The translations under genes were made by a program, and so were the position numbers. From positions 26,334 through 45,489 of the forward strand of contig NWUY0300009611.1 of assembly GCA_004151065.3 (NCBI GenBank): a stretch of DNA of 19,156 bases, read 5' to 3'. Positions 1 through 8,566 of this stretch are shown piece after piece (positions within the stretch are counted from its first letter, which is position 1; the number at the start of each line of letters is the position of its first letter). The notes under the pieces are model-generated. The model ran no database searches and was not told where the DNA came from. It worked only from the letters and a program-made list of their open reading frames with translations. The DNA comes from Larix sibirica. Lineage: Eukaryota > Streptophyta > Pinopsida > Pinales > Pinaceae.

Positions 1-317
1 TCTTAAGGTCCGATAGACCAAATAGGTCTCAGTGGACATTAATCTTCATCATCATCAAATATGAAATATATGCTAATTAACCTAAATACAGTTGGGATAA
101 GCTTGAAACCAATTCAACATGAGACAACATTTCAACAAAACCTCTCATAGCTCCATATTATGAAAATGTCCACAGACATTGTTATGTTTCATGACAATTT
201 TATGTATTGGTAATACAACTCATTTAGAAGATGAAATCAATGGTTCAACTAAAATCATGAGTATCCTATGGTAGTGACTTCAACTAAATTATTATTTGTA
301 CGTGTTACTGTAAAATG
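1..317. other. AT-rich spacer, no gene seen
   Basis: I see no coding frame, RNA gene or strong repeat here. It is ordinary AT-rich flanking DNA that ends at the target-site duplication of the LINE tail to its right. A short run of CAT triplets lies near position 50. Confidence 0.6.
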
Positions 318-332
318 GGGAGTGACTAACTC
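318..332. repeat. Target-site duplication, left copy (15 bp)
   Basis: GGGAGTGACTAACTC here matches GGGAGTGACTAGCTC at 1261-1275 in 14 of 15 positions. It is followed at once by TTTTT (333-337), the oligo-A tail of a minus-strand element read on the plus strand. This is the footprint of target-primed reverse transcription. Confidence 0.8.
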
Positions 333-1260
333 TTTTTAGCAAGAAAAAATGTACTTTTGTTATTCATTATGAATCAAAAAGTACATCACAAAACCAAACA
401 ATTTGATAAGTACCGACTGTCCAAATAGGACACATCACTGCAGGATACAAAACATCCAACCCAAAAATGTATCAGACAGTCATCACAGGATGACCTCAAC
501 ACTAAGTCTTTAGACTACATACATACCCACAGCAACATTCCACAGGATTGTGGTTCAAAATAACTACAAGATTCACATGTTACATCAAAAATAAATTTCT
601 TGATCCATTATCCTCCAGGGAGTTATCCAAAAATTCCTCCCAAACAAGAATACCCTCTTCACCGAATAGTGTCTCTTTTGACAGTGAATCAACTTCATGA
701 TTAAGTTCATGATATATTTGCTTAATATCAATATGAGCAAAGAAGGCAAGAGATATCTAGTTCGGATGCACCAGTTAGAAAGAGAAATCACCTGTAGATT
801 GAAGCAATCATTAGGCCATTTGACAATCACCAATGAGTTCCCATATACTTTTAAAGAGTCAATGCCAAAAAGTAATGCCATCCTGCATAAACACCATAGC
901 CCCAACAACTTAGCCTTGGTGTTGGATCCATGATCAAAATTTAATTTGAAATTGAAAACATGATTCTCATTAAGTCTGAGAACCACACCAACAACACATA
1001 ACCCATCCATTGCCGCACCATCAAAGAAGCCCATAACTTCCTGAGAATGTGGGACATCCATCACTTGTCTACTTTTTGGACACTTTTCCCAACATAATTA
1101 TATTCTTTATAAATATTGATGATTCGCATACAAACCCCTTCAATATCCAGATTCTTGTTTTCAAATGTGTGAGAATTTCTGGCATTCCAGATTCCCCAAG
1201 AGATAAATGCAGTTAAAGTGTTGAACTCCCTACAGTTTTTAAACTAGAGAAAGAAATTAA
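333..1260 (-). mobile_element. 5'-truncated L1-like LINE, minus strand
   Basis: This 928-bp insertion reads on the minus strand as an inter-domain segment of LINE ORF2, then an RNase H domain, then about 250 bp of 3' UTR, then a short A tail at 333-337. A 15-bp duplication brackets it exactly (318-332 and 1261-1275, one mismatch). The endonuclease, reverse transcriptase and zf-RVT knuckle are absent, so the copy was 5'-truncated on insertion. The RNase H and the preceding segment resemble the corresponding parts of the plus-strand LINE at 1888-3868, so both belong to related lineages. The copy cannot move by itself. The duplication boundaries are directly visible; the lineage follows from the family's domain order. 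Confidence 0.82.
585..1255 (-). pseudogene. LINE ORF2 C-terminus with RNase H domain, degenerate
   Basis: On the minus strand, about 1250 to 1085 encodes a segment with ISWGIWNARN and FENK, the usual stretch between zf-RVT and RNase H in plant L1 ORF2. It ends at a stop after KVDK, and the frame shifts into an RNase H stretch at 1064-585 (159 codons open). Visible RNase H landmarks are FFDGA with the first catalytic Asp, GSNTKAKLLGLW where the family has Glu in place of the Lys after KA, and VYGNS where the family has Asp in place of Asn. Two of the metal-binding acidic residues are therefore lost, both explainable by G-to-A transitions. The domain would cleave RNA in RNA/DNA hybrids in a live element; this copy should be inactive. 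Confidence 0.78.
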
Positions 1261-1275
1261 GGGAGTGACTAGCTC
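1261..1275. repeat. Target-site duplication, right copy (15 bp)
   Basis: GGGAGTGACTAGCTC pairs with 318-332. It marks the 5' (truncated) end of the minus-strand LINE tail. Confidence 0.8.
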
Positions 1276-1483
1276 ATGAGACTTTCTTTTCAATTTTCTT
1301 ATTATTTATTATTTATATGGGGGCATTAATAAAATCATTAGTATTTTCTTAAGTGGTGGTGAAAAAATTTAAAAGTCAAATCTTATTAGAAAAATCGCAA
1401 AAAGCCACGTTGGATCTCATAAAAGAAATCTCACTAAAAATATGGTGATTAAAATGGGTATTGGGTATAACTACTTAGTGATT
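1276..1483. other. AT-rich spacer with a small direct repeat
   Basis: No gene is seen. The string GTGATTAAAATGGGTATT occurs near 1445-1462 and again near 1478-1495, a local direct repeat that runs into the next target-site duplication. Confidence 0.5.
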
Positions 1484-1501
1484 AAAATGGGTATTTAAGT
1501 T
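1484..1501. repeat. Target-site duplication, left copy (18 bp)
   Basis: AAAATGGGTATTTAAGTT matches AAAATTGGTATTTAAGTT at 1723-1740 in 17 of 18 positions and abuts a T-rich tract. Confidence 0.75.
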
Positions 1502-1722
1502 GTTTGTTTTTTTCTTTTTTAAAACTAGGAACCCACTCCATTAAATGTGGGCCTGGCCCAGCCTTAGTGTTGGATAGAAGAACGATCTACCCAACAACAA
1601 GTAGAATTGTCACTGTGGAATACACGAGGCTTGAAGGGTTGTAGAAACCCCCTGCAGGGATGGCACATACGTCTCCATCGGGTCAGCCATAAGGACCCAC
1701 CATTGGCTCCTACCCTCAAACC
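1502..1722 (-). mobile_element. SINE-like short retroposon, minus strand
   Basis: A 221-bp block, clearly richer in GC than its surroundings, lies between the two 18-bp duplications. On the minus strand it begins GGTTTGAGGGTAGG, runs through GC-rich sequence including the palindromic GGGCCTGGCCC (plus strand, near 1549-1559), and ends in an A-rich tail (the T-rich tract at 1502-1520 on the plus strand). Size, tail and duplication fit a SINE or a very short truncated LINE end. GCCAATGG near its 5' end loosely resembles the right half of a pol III A box, but I see no convincing B box. The open frames across it on both strands look incidental. The insertion is well supported; the SINE label is inference. 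Confidence 0.62.
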
Positions 1723-1740
1723 AAAATTGGTATTTAAGTT
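1723..1740. repeat. Target-site duplication, right copy (18 bp)
   Basis: This partner of 1484-1501 differs by one base. Confidence 0.75.
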
Positions 1741-1887
1741 AAGTTGGAGTATTAGAAATGGAATAGAATTAAGGATTTTCAACAGGTATATACTTAAAAG
1801 GATGGATACAGATGATATGTCAAAATCTTATTTTAAATGGTTGTCTAGATAAATTTAAAAACTTAAATGGCTTATTCTTAGTGTGAC

Positions 1888-2235
1888 ATGAACCAAGCAC
1901 CTAAGTATTTGGGATTCCTTTTGGAAGATGAATGATTATAAGAAAAAGGATTTGCAGTGGTTAATCATAAAGATTGAGAAAAGATTAAATGCTTGGTGTA
2001 ACAAGTGGTTTTATCTAGGGGGGTGATTGGTGCTTGTTAGATCAATTCTAGAAGTGATGACGGTCTACTGATGTCAATAGATTGGATCCCCAAAGGGGTG
2101 ATGAACCAAAGTAGGAATCTCTCTTTTAGATTCATCTGGTTAGAGGAGAAGGAGAAGAGAGGTTTTCCACTTGTAAATTGGTGAAAGTTAGCAACCCCTA
2201 GATTTATGGGGGTTTGGGGTTTAAAAAACATCTTT
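1888..2235 (+). pseudogene. LINE reverse-transcriptase thumb, degenerate
   Basis: ATG at 1888 opens a short frame reading NQAPKYLGFLL, the classic motif after the RT palm. The frame shifts near 1931 to a stretch with AWCNKW and LVLVRSILEV, then again at 2071 to DWIPKGV, FRFIWLEEKEKRGFP and VWGLKNI. These are the thumb and end-of-RT landmarks of plant L1 ORF2, where the polymerase grips its template. A TGA near 2028 falls where the family has Arg, fitting a CGA-to-TGA change. The YxDD catalytic motif lies upstream of the preserved part and is absent. Confidence 0.8.
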
Positions 2236-2322
2236 ACTCTCCAGGGATTTGGTAGCTAAGGTGTGTGGTGTTTGATATATGGTTGTGTGGATGTAGTACA
2301 TTTTTATTGATTATGTGGAAAG

Positions 2323-2790
2323 TTGGATAATGAAGCCTATAAAATATTACACAAATTCATCTATTTTCTAGAAAGTAATAGTAGATGCAACTCCTTTGAT
2401 AAAAAATGGCTAAACTGGCAGGTGGGGAATGGTTCTCAAGTGCAAGTTGGACTGGACCCTTCTATCGGATGTGAATACCACTATAGACTCCCATATCATA
2501 TCATTGTCCACCTATGAGATAGGGGATGTCATTTACTGTCCTTGGTAGCAAATACTGAAAACTCTATGATATGGCATCAAGCTTGGTTATCTAGGGGTGA
2601 TTTGGGTTTTGGAGGTGAATATAATGAGATATGGGGTAGATATACTCTAAACTTGAAACATAGTTTGGTCAAATTGAAGGATGAGGAGGATGTTTTGATT
2701 TGGTCTCAGAATCCTTTGGGCTTGTATACTCCGAAGGATTCTTATTGGAATTTATTATATGTGAAAAGGGACTTACCCCATCCTCGGTGA
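2323..2790 (+). pseudogene. LINE ORF2 connecting region, degenerate
   Basis: Two successive open stretches (2323-2517 and 2542-2790) keep landmarks of the ORF2 segment between RT and the zinc knuckle: WQVGNGSQVQVG followed by DPSIG in the first, and IWHQAWLS, LIWSQNPLGLYTPK in the second. The region has no catalytic role that I know of. A stop near 2515 and a frame change separate the parts. Assignment rests on the motif order and its position just before the zf-RVT segment. Confidence 0.72.
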
Positions 2791-2981
2791 TAGTGGAGGT
2801 AGTTTTGGAGGTTAAACAACACAAGAATCATATTTTCATGTGGATGCTTTTGAATGATAAGGTCTCCACTTGGGACATTCTTCAAAGAAGGAATTTTATA
2901 GGACTTGGTTGTTGTTGGTTTTTTTTTGTTCATAGCCCGAATCCATTTATCATTTGGTTGTGGGGTGCATTTTTTCAATAG
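2700..2981 (+). pseudogene. LINE zf-RVT zinc-knuckle segment, degenerate
   Basis: The reading frame includes HIFMWMLLNDKVSTWDILQ followed by RRNFIGLGCCWF, the usual signature of the zf-RVT domain after the plant L1 reverse transcriptase. In this family the domain carries a Cys/His knuckle. Here the first Cys survives, but the following C-x-x-C and H-x-x-x-C spacing is damaged and a frame change occurs near 2955. The N-terminal part overlaps the end of the previous segment in another frame, where a frameshift divides them. Confidence 0.75.
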
Positions 2982-3190
2982 AGGTTTGGTGGGAGGTGGA
3001 AAGGATTATAGGGTTGAACACTTTTTGGAGTGGAGAGATTGTGGAGGAACTTTTTAAAAATTGGATAGACGATCAAAATACGAGGTCCTATAAAGCTCTT
3101 CCATTGTTTGTCTCTTGGAGGATTTGGTTGGCAAGGAATTTGACCATATTCGAAGATAAGCTAATTCCACCTTTAGTTATTGCTATATAA
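2954..3190 (+). pseudogene. LINE ORF2 linker before RNase H
   Basis: This open stretch contains VWWEVERIIGL, then ALPLFVSWRIWLARN and IFEDK. It matches in kind the ISWGIWNARN and FENK segment on the minus strand near 1190-1130, which supports a shared lineage for the two LINE copies. It ends at a stop at 3188-3190, and the RNase H segment begins about 100 bases further on in another frame. Confidence 0.75.
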
Positions 3191-3284
3191 TGTACTGGTG
3201 TTGTTAGTTTTTCTAAGCCAAGTTTTAGAATAAAGTTGAGTCACATATCGGTGATCAAAGACACCGATAAGAGTACCCTATGGG

Positions 3285-3696
3285 AATTCTTTGATGGAGC
3301 TTATAAATAGAAAATCTAGATAAGGGGAGTTGGTGGTATTGTCCTTTTTTTAAAGTTATTTGTTAATGTTTAAGTTAGGATTGGGCTAGGTTCAAACAAT
3401 CTTTCTAAACTTTGGGCTCTGAGACTGGTCTTAATGTTGATCTAGTAGAATTTGGAATTAACTCTCTACATTTTTTTGGTGATCCGAAGCTTGTGATCTA
3501 GTGCATGGTAGGGGATCTTCATATGCAAAATTTGATTCTTCACCCCCTAGTAAACAAGATATTCGGGATCTCAATCTCTTTCAACTTTATCTCATATTCT
3601 CATATCTTTCGTGAACATAACTCAAAGGTTGATGATCTCTCAAAGGGTGGAGTATCTCTTCCTCATGGATGTTTGGAAATTTTGGTGAGTAGGTAG
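3285..3696 (+). pseudogene. LINE RNase H domain, degenerate
   Basis: The segment opens with WEFFDGAY, the first catalytic Asp of the plant-LINE RNase H. It continues GVGGIV, LGSNNLSKLWALRL (Lys where the family has the catalytic Glu), FFGDPKLVI (Asp kept) and, at 3505-3696, HIFREHNSKVDDLSKGG with the last conserved Asp. At least five stops and several frame changes interrupt it. Loss of the Glu alone should abolish RNA cleavage. About 170 bases of likely 3' UTR follow before the A-rich end. Confidence 0.8.
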
Positions 3697-3868
3697 TGAG
3701 AGTGCTATGTTTTGCAACATACTCATTTCCTATAAGAGCTATTGGGATTATAATTAAAAGGATGTGGATAGTCAAATATTTTGATTTATTTTTTGAGTTA
3801 TGATACTGCCCAGAACAAAAAAATTGCTATTTTTTTTATAAAAATGTAATAGTAATAGCTAAATAAAA

Positions 3869-4846
3869 GTTGAGGTCTGGAGGATATACAAGCTTTTGAT
3901 AATATATCTAAAGTATATGGGCAATTTTTATTAAGAACTAATTATTGACACATATAATATGTAATTTTGCTTCTTTTAAATAAAATTACGATTTGTTTCC
4001 CTATGGATTTTTTTTTTAAACTTAAATCTAAATAAAAAAAATAACATTTTAAGCTTTGTATTTTAAAAAAGTTTTTTTTTAACCNTTTATTCTTAAGAGC
4101 CTATCTCTAAAATAAAGATTTAAGTAATCATGATTATCTAACATAAAAGTTTTATGTATGATAACAATATTTATTTTGTTTTTATGATTATCAACTTTAA
4201 ATTTTACATTTAAATATTTTTCTTTTCACATCAACATCCAATCAAATCATAATAACAATAATAATAAATCTCTCATTTTCCTTCCAACCAATTTTAGTCT
4301 CACAATTGAGTTGCTTTCAATGCACATGCCATGCATAAATTGCTTCACACCTAGTCTATTTTCTTATAGTCCATGAGTGAACCAACTCATCTTGCATGGT
4401 GTTAATATTCCCCCTTTACTTGGCAAAAAATGCTAACATTACATCTCAAAGGTTTTCAGAGTTGAGGAAGGTGGGAGGTGGAGTACAAGATACTCTAAAG
4501 TCCAAGGTTCCACTCAATGGCAAGTTAGTGAAATTTCCCAAAATTACAAGTGTCTAAGGAGGTTGAGTACCCCACACTCAAACCTTGACTAATCACCCTC
4601 CAACCACGAACCTCACTTTCACACTTATCAAGGATCTCATGAAGCCAAGCCCTTAACATCTATGAGCATTTCATATGATGATTTTCAAGGAGTATTGGTT
4701 TTTCCATGTCACATAGCTTGGTTTTGTTGGTTAACAACATTAAATGTAAAATCACAAAAACAATAAAAAATACCCATATCACATAAACATGCTTCGTATC
4801 CTTTTGGGTTAACATCTCAATTTGGGTTTTAGGAACAAAATTCTCT
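3869..4846. other. AT-rich spacer with a GC-richer patch and a 53-codon frame
   Basis: Mostly AT-rich sequence with homopolymer A and T runs and one ambiguous base at 4085. From about 4440 to 4660 the base composition is noticeably less AT-rich. A plus-strand frame from ATG 4396 to TAA 4557 (53 codons, middle part SELRKVGGGVQDTLKSKV) crosses this patch. A small imperfect hairpin, AGGTTGAGT with ACTCAAACCT, lies at about 4559-4584. I recognise nothing in either and treat the frame as possibly chance. Confidence 0.4.
4085..4085. other. Ambiguous base
   Basis: An N lies at the edge of a homopolymer T tract. Two others are at 8218 and 15089. They are unresolved base calls. Confidence 0.95.
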
Positions 4847-5130
4847 GTTTAGTGTTTCACACTAGGGTATAAGAAACAAACCTTTTTTAGCCCACCATCA
4901 AAACAATGAAATAGATAAATATGGAAGGTAGTCCAACCATCATAATAGTCAAATAATTATTAGATAATGAAGGAATGGCAGCATAACCCAAAAAATTTGT
5001 TTAGTGTTTCACACTAGGGGATCATAAAAAAACCATTTTTAGCCCCACCAGCACAATAATCAACTAAATGGATGTTGAAGGTAGTCCAACCATCATAATA
5101 GTCAAATAATTAGATAATGAAGGATTGGCA
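4847..5130. repeat. Imperfect tandem duplication, about 152-bp unit, two copies
   Basis: GTTTAGTGTTTCACACTAGG begins at 4847 and again at 4999. GAAGGTAGTCCAACCATCAT recurs at 4924 and 5077, and GATAATGAAGGA at 4963 and 5113. The offset drifts between 150 and 153 through small indels. No coding content is seen. Confidence 0.85.
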
Positions 5131-5196
5131 CCATAATTATCACTTGGTTGTTTTAAAGAATTGGCACCATAATTATCACTTGATTGTTTTAAAGAA
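5125..5196. repeat. 36-bp tandem duplication, two copies
   Basis: The 36-base unit beginning TTGGCACCATAATTATCACT occupies 5125-5160 and 5161-5196 with one substitution. It starts inside the end of the 152-bp duplication, so it is a later, nested event. Confidence 0.88.
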
Positions 5197-5928
5197 GGTA
5201 AAGACGTAGTTTAAGAATTATTTAAAAAATGTATTAATAATCATCATCGTGTGATTATGAGAGGATATTTATTATAAATAAAATTAGGTATAAGCAAATT
5301 TTATAAATTTCTAAATATTAACAGAACAATACCATTGTTATTAAGAAAACACTCATTATCACAAGATACCATTCAAATTTCTTTGAACTACAATGATGTG
5401 TTGCAACATTTTCAACAAAGAGAGAAAGTGATATGTTGCAATCGATTTAAATCATTATAAATTTATCCTTTCAATAATGACAAACAACATCTCTTTGCAT
5501 TTCAATGGATGAAAAAAAGGTAAAATCAATTCTTTCAATAATGACAAACAACATCTCTTTGCATTTCAATGGATGAAAAAAAAGGTAAAATCATTGTGGT
5601 TGATAGGGAGTATGGATTAAGTTTGATGAGGTATAATTTATGCTTGCTATCATCTTTATTTTATTATTTTTTAAAATAGAAATTGGAGGAAATTTGTATT
5701 AATAAATGTTGAGAACAACGATCTTTTATATTGGTTTATACATCAATCAAAACTTACATTAAAACTACTAGAGTCCATTCCACATATTTCTCTGTGATAT
5801 ACAAAAAATTTCAAACATTTTTTCATCTACCTCTATTGCATGAGTGTTGTAGAGCCTTATAAATTGCTTACATAACAGAGAATAAAAAGCATGACTATAA
5901 GTACTGAAGGTGACTAACATCTAGAAGC
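5197..5928. other. AT-rich spacer
   Basis: Apart from the 64-bp duplication at 5468-5596, I see no gene, RNA or regulatory signal in this stretch. Confidence 0.5.
5468..5596. repeat. 64-bp tandem duplication, two copies
   Basis: The unit begins CTTTCAATAATGACAAACAA at 5468 and again at 5532. The copies are almost identical apart from one extra A in a poly-A run, so the duplication is young relative to the transposon remnants around it. Confidence 0.88.
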
Positions 5929-6541
5929 CTATCCTTTCCTATAATTTCTTCCATAGGTTGGTTGGATCGCTGAAATTTCATCCATGGGCTTGGCTTCATT
6001 CAAAGGAGACATTTGACAATGGCTACATTGGTTCATTTTGACCAATTGATCTAGATCTTTTCCGACTTCATCCATTAAGGCTATTTGCTCACGCATATTG
6101 CTATCCAAATCATCGATCCTGGATTCCATGCATGCGATGTTGTTTCCATCATAGCCACACCTTTTATGTCAATCCTATTATCCTCTCATTCGCGCCTCCA
6201 ATCCCTTCATACAACACCCTCAACATTCTCTTGAAGTCCTCAAGATACCTCTTGAAATTTGCAAAAATATCATGCTAGGAAGGCATGGTGCCAATTTTTG
6301 CTAAGAGCGAGGAGGAGAGGCTCCTGTCTTCAAAATTTTCCCCTAAATCCTTAACCTATGGGATGATGGGATGCCCATATCCTTATGTATGTGAATGGAG
6401 ATATTGAGGGGTTTGGCTACTTGCTGTCACTGGAAATTGCAACAAAGGCCCCTCCTCCTTCCCCAAAAGAGTGTTCTCTTCCAAAAATAAGAACTGACGC
6501 TTTCCGATATTGTAACTCCTATGGAGGTCAAATTGAAACAT
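5929..6541 (-). pseudogene. Degenerate coding block, unknown; coiled-coil-like C-terminus
   Basis: On the minus strand an ATG at 6541 opens 52 codons without a stop (includes SYNIGKRQFLFLEENTLLGK and LLQFPVTASSQTPQ). The same frame continues past three stops to about 6164 with ANFKRYLEDFKRMLRVLYEG. A shifted frame at 6129-5929 (66 codons) carries SRIDDLDSNMREQIALMDEV and QCSHCQMSP. The repeated Leu/Ile spacing with many charged residues suggests a coiled coil, as in a retroelement Gag or ORF1-like protein. I do not recognise the family. Composition is richer in GC than the flanks and continuous with the block to its right, so all of it may be one broken element or captured gene. Confidence 0.45.
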
Positions 6542-6619
6542 AGGTTTTCCTCATCAGCCTAATTCTCATGCTGGGGCCTTCCCCCAATCCTTTATCATAC
6601 TCCGGCTATTTACAAGAGG

Positions 6620-6946
6620 CTACCCCTTGTAGTCTCCCATTGCAACCACCAAATCCTTTTCACTTGTGTGGGAGTGAACAAGTATGGCAATGGGGAAGAC
6701 CTCCATTGTGATGGCCTTAACTCCTCTGCCATTGCAAGAAACCAGACCATAAATTCTTGGATGTACATGTCTCATTTTTTGACTGCCACCTATCTCCTGC
6801 AAGAGTGAATCATCATTCATATTGTCTAGAGAGGAGTACCTGGTTATGCCCCTCATGGTCCTCATATTCAATTTTTTGACGATGTGCTTGCCTTGGGCCT
6901 TCCCTAGGACAATAATCCCTTTCCCTATTATTAACATGGAACGCAT
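6620..6946 (-). pseudogene. Open frame of 108 codons, unknown, minus strand
   Basis: This stop-free minus-strand stretch lies between the RNase H remnant (6950-7350) and the degenerate block ending at 5929, on the same strand and in the same GC-richer region. Notable segments are ITRYSSLDNMNDDSLLQEIG and VHPRIYGLVSCNGRGVKAIT. I recognise no domain. It could be the tail of the RNase H-bearing protein in another frame, or the start of a second coding sequence. The ATG at its start is not well supported, because the region is frameshifted. Confidence 0.4.
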
Positions 6947-6949
6947 TTC

Positions 6950-7350
6950 CTAGTTGGGGGATGAGAGTCGAAGACAATCATGCCTTGGTCTTACATGGTT
7001 CCTTGATTTGCCAAGTCATCAACAAGCCTATTATTTTCTCACTTAATGTGGAAGAATGAGACTGAGCTTGGGTTTCAGAGAAGGATAAGAATTATTTGTT
7101 GTGGTCTTCTAGAATTCGAGGGAATGCCCTTGAAGTCATTGCAATTTTTTTGAATTACAATTTTAGATTTTCCAAAGATGAGGGTTTTAGAAATCTTTAA
7201 AGGGATAAACATTTCAATTCCTTGCATTAAGGATAACCATTCTGCTTGATTGTTTTTTTTTTCCCAATCCTCATGCAAACAATTTCACTTTATTTTCTTC
7301 GGGGTCCATTAGAACTCCTCCCGCTCCTGCCACCCCAATCATTTTATTAT
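6950..7350 (-). pseudogene. RNase H domain remnant, third copy, minus strand
   Basis: From about 7350 leftwards the minus strand reads GVAGAGGVLMDPEENKV, a stop where the family has an aromatic residue, then NNQAEWLSLMQGIEM with the catalytic Glu kept, then LIFGKSKIVIQ where the second Asp is replaced by Lys. After a frame change near 7075 it continues FFHIK, a stop, then NNRLVDDLANQG with the last Asp. The first Asp would lie just beyond 7350 and appears cut off. The NNQAEW form differs from the two other RNase H copies here, so this is another lineage, either a LINE or a Tat-like LTR element with an extra RNase H. It is inactive. Confidence 0.72.
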
Positions 7351-7830
7351 TAAAATAATGTTTGTTGATGGAATTACTTTATAATAGTAATGATAAGGGG
7401 ATATATAAATTGGTTGGACATTTCTTTTTATTTTGAAAATGGTATTCAAAGTAAATTAAATTTCGCAAAAACTTGAAATTTTATCAACATAGAGCTCAAA
7501 ACCATGATACCAATATACTTATTAAAAACTCAATATACCACTTACAAAAATTAGATTTGGGTGAAGAGGACAATAGTCTTAATTATTTGAAATAAATTCA
7601 AGTCTTAAAAATGAATAAATATATGTTCAATATTTACATTTCATCAATCATTTTAATAATTATTTGAGAAAACAAAACTACCAATAGAGTTTATTATTAT
7701 GCATGGAGTTTTTAAGAAATGCATGATTATTTTATTTTAGTTCATAATTATAATTTTAATATTGAAATTTCATTCAAAAGTCATTTCCATGATATGTAAG
7801 TTTTTTTTTTTTTACAATAATATAAAGTAT
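7351..7830. other. AT-rich spacer
   Basis: No coding frame or RNA is seen. A run of 13 or more T occurs at about 7800-7813. It could be the A tail of an old minus-strand insertion, but no matching duplication was found. Confidence 0.5.
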
Positions 7831-8090
7831 ATGAGTATAGTGATGATTATGATAATGGTTCATTAATATCCATTGAGATTAACTTTAGTTTATTGGACCT
7901 TAAAAAAGGTAAAAAATTATGTTATTTTTAGTATTTTTTGTACAGGTATATAAAATGCATGAGTATAGTGATGATGATGACGACAATGGTTATTAGCATC
8001 CATTGAGATCAACTTTAGTCTATTGGACCTTTAAAAAGGTAAGGAATTACGTGGTTTGCTTTAAAATTTATTTTTGTACTCAAATATCTT
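7831..8090. repeat. Imperfect tandem duplication, about 128-bp offset
   Basis: ATGAGTATAGTGATGAT starts at 7831 and again at 7959. Both copies continue through CCATTGAGAT, an ACTTTAGT block, TATTGGACCTT and an A-rich stretch. The second copy extends further right as the dispersed repeat described next. A GAT-rich microsatellite sits at the head of each unit. Confidence 0.78.
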
Positions 8091-8217
8091 TAATGGAAGC
8101 ATTCCCAAATCACCATAGTTTTGATGAGTTAAAATGTTAGGAAGTCGGCTTGACAAATATTTTGAAATTGAGATCTAATGTGGGTGTAAGCAAGACATTT
8201 TAAGAGAAAGTGATTTT
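7975..8217 (+). repeat. Dispersed repeat, copy A
   Basis: This stretch aligns by eye, at about three quarters identity, with 11300-11537 in the same orientation. Shared blocks include TTTTGAAATTG, TCTAATGTGGGTGT and GCAAGACATT near the right end, and the ACTTTxGTxTAxTGGA block near the left end. No coding content is seen. Similarity stops close to the ambiguous base at 8218. The two copies are about 3.3 kb apart with no retroelement internal domain between them, so I do not call them LTRs. Confidence 0.75.
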
Positions 8218-8566
8218 NAAGAATTGAACTTGGGTGGGGAGGGCAACAATTTTCTCCCAATCACCCAAACTACAACCAATGGACGACTCTACATTGTAAA
8301 GCCAAATTTGTGCATATTTTGTATTAATAAAATAAAACTTAAATTTCAAACACGTGAACTTGTAAATTAACGGTCAAAGATTAGATGGCTAAAATGTATA
8401 GAACATGTTGAAAAATTACTAATAGTAATTTCAAAATTCAATGGTATGATCTTGAGGCTCGTCCATGAATATTGTCATGACTCATTGATGGGTTGCTAAG
8501 AATAATTCCCAATGGGTTGTGAAGAATCACCTATTGTCTCGAAATAGTCGGTAGTGATGGGTTGTG
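8218..8566. other. AT-rich spacer with GATGGGTTG repeats
   Basis: No gene is seen. A block at 8237-8285 (GGGAGGGCAACAATTTT and following) loosely matches 8958-9025 (AAGGAGGGTAACAACTTTT and following), so a third diverged repeat family may be present. GATGGGTTG or AATGGGTTG occurs at 8487, 8511 and 8556. Confidence 0.45.

Larger units (their letters stand above)
1888..3868 (+). mobile_element. L1-like LINE remnant, plus strand, 3' half of ORF2
   Basis: The plus strand carries, in order, the RT thumb (1888-2235), a connecting region (2323-2790), the zf-RVT knuckle (about 2700-2960), a linker (2954-3190), RNase H (3285-3696) and a 3' UTR ending in GCTAAATAAAA near 3858-3868. The endonuclease and the catalytic palm of the reverse transcriptase are missing, so the copy is 5'-truncated somewhere in 1741-1887. 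Many frameshifts and stops break the frame. No clear target-site duplication was found. RNase H and linker motifs match those of the minus-strand LINE at 333-1260, so the two are related insertions in opposite orientation. Confidence 0.82.

Noticed and set aside
697-933. 78-codon plus-strand frame
   Set aside because: It is antisense to the RNase H domain, whose motifs are clear on the minus strand.
1607-1852. Plus-strand frame with WNTRGLKG, resembling the start of a LINE endonuclease
   Set aside because: The match is only a few residues, and the tail and duplication show that the block is a minus-strand insertion ending at 1722, inside this frame.
1794-3764. TTAAAAGGATG at 1794 and 3754 as the target duplication of the plus-strand LINE
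   Set aside because: The right copy lies before the probable A-rich 3' end near 3860 and has no tail next to it, so the 11-bp match is probably chance.
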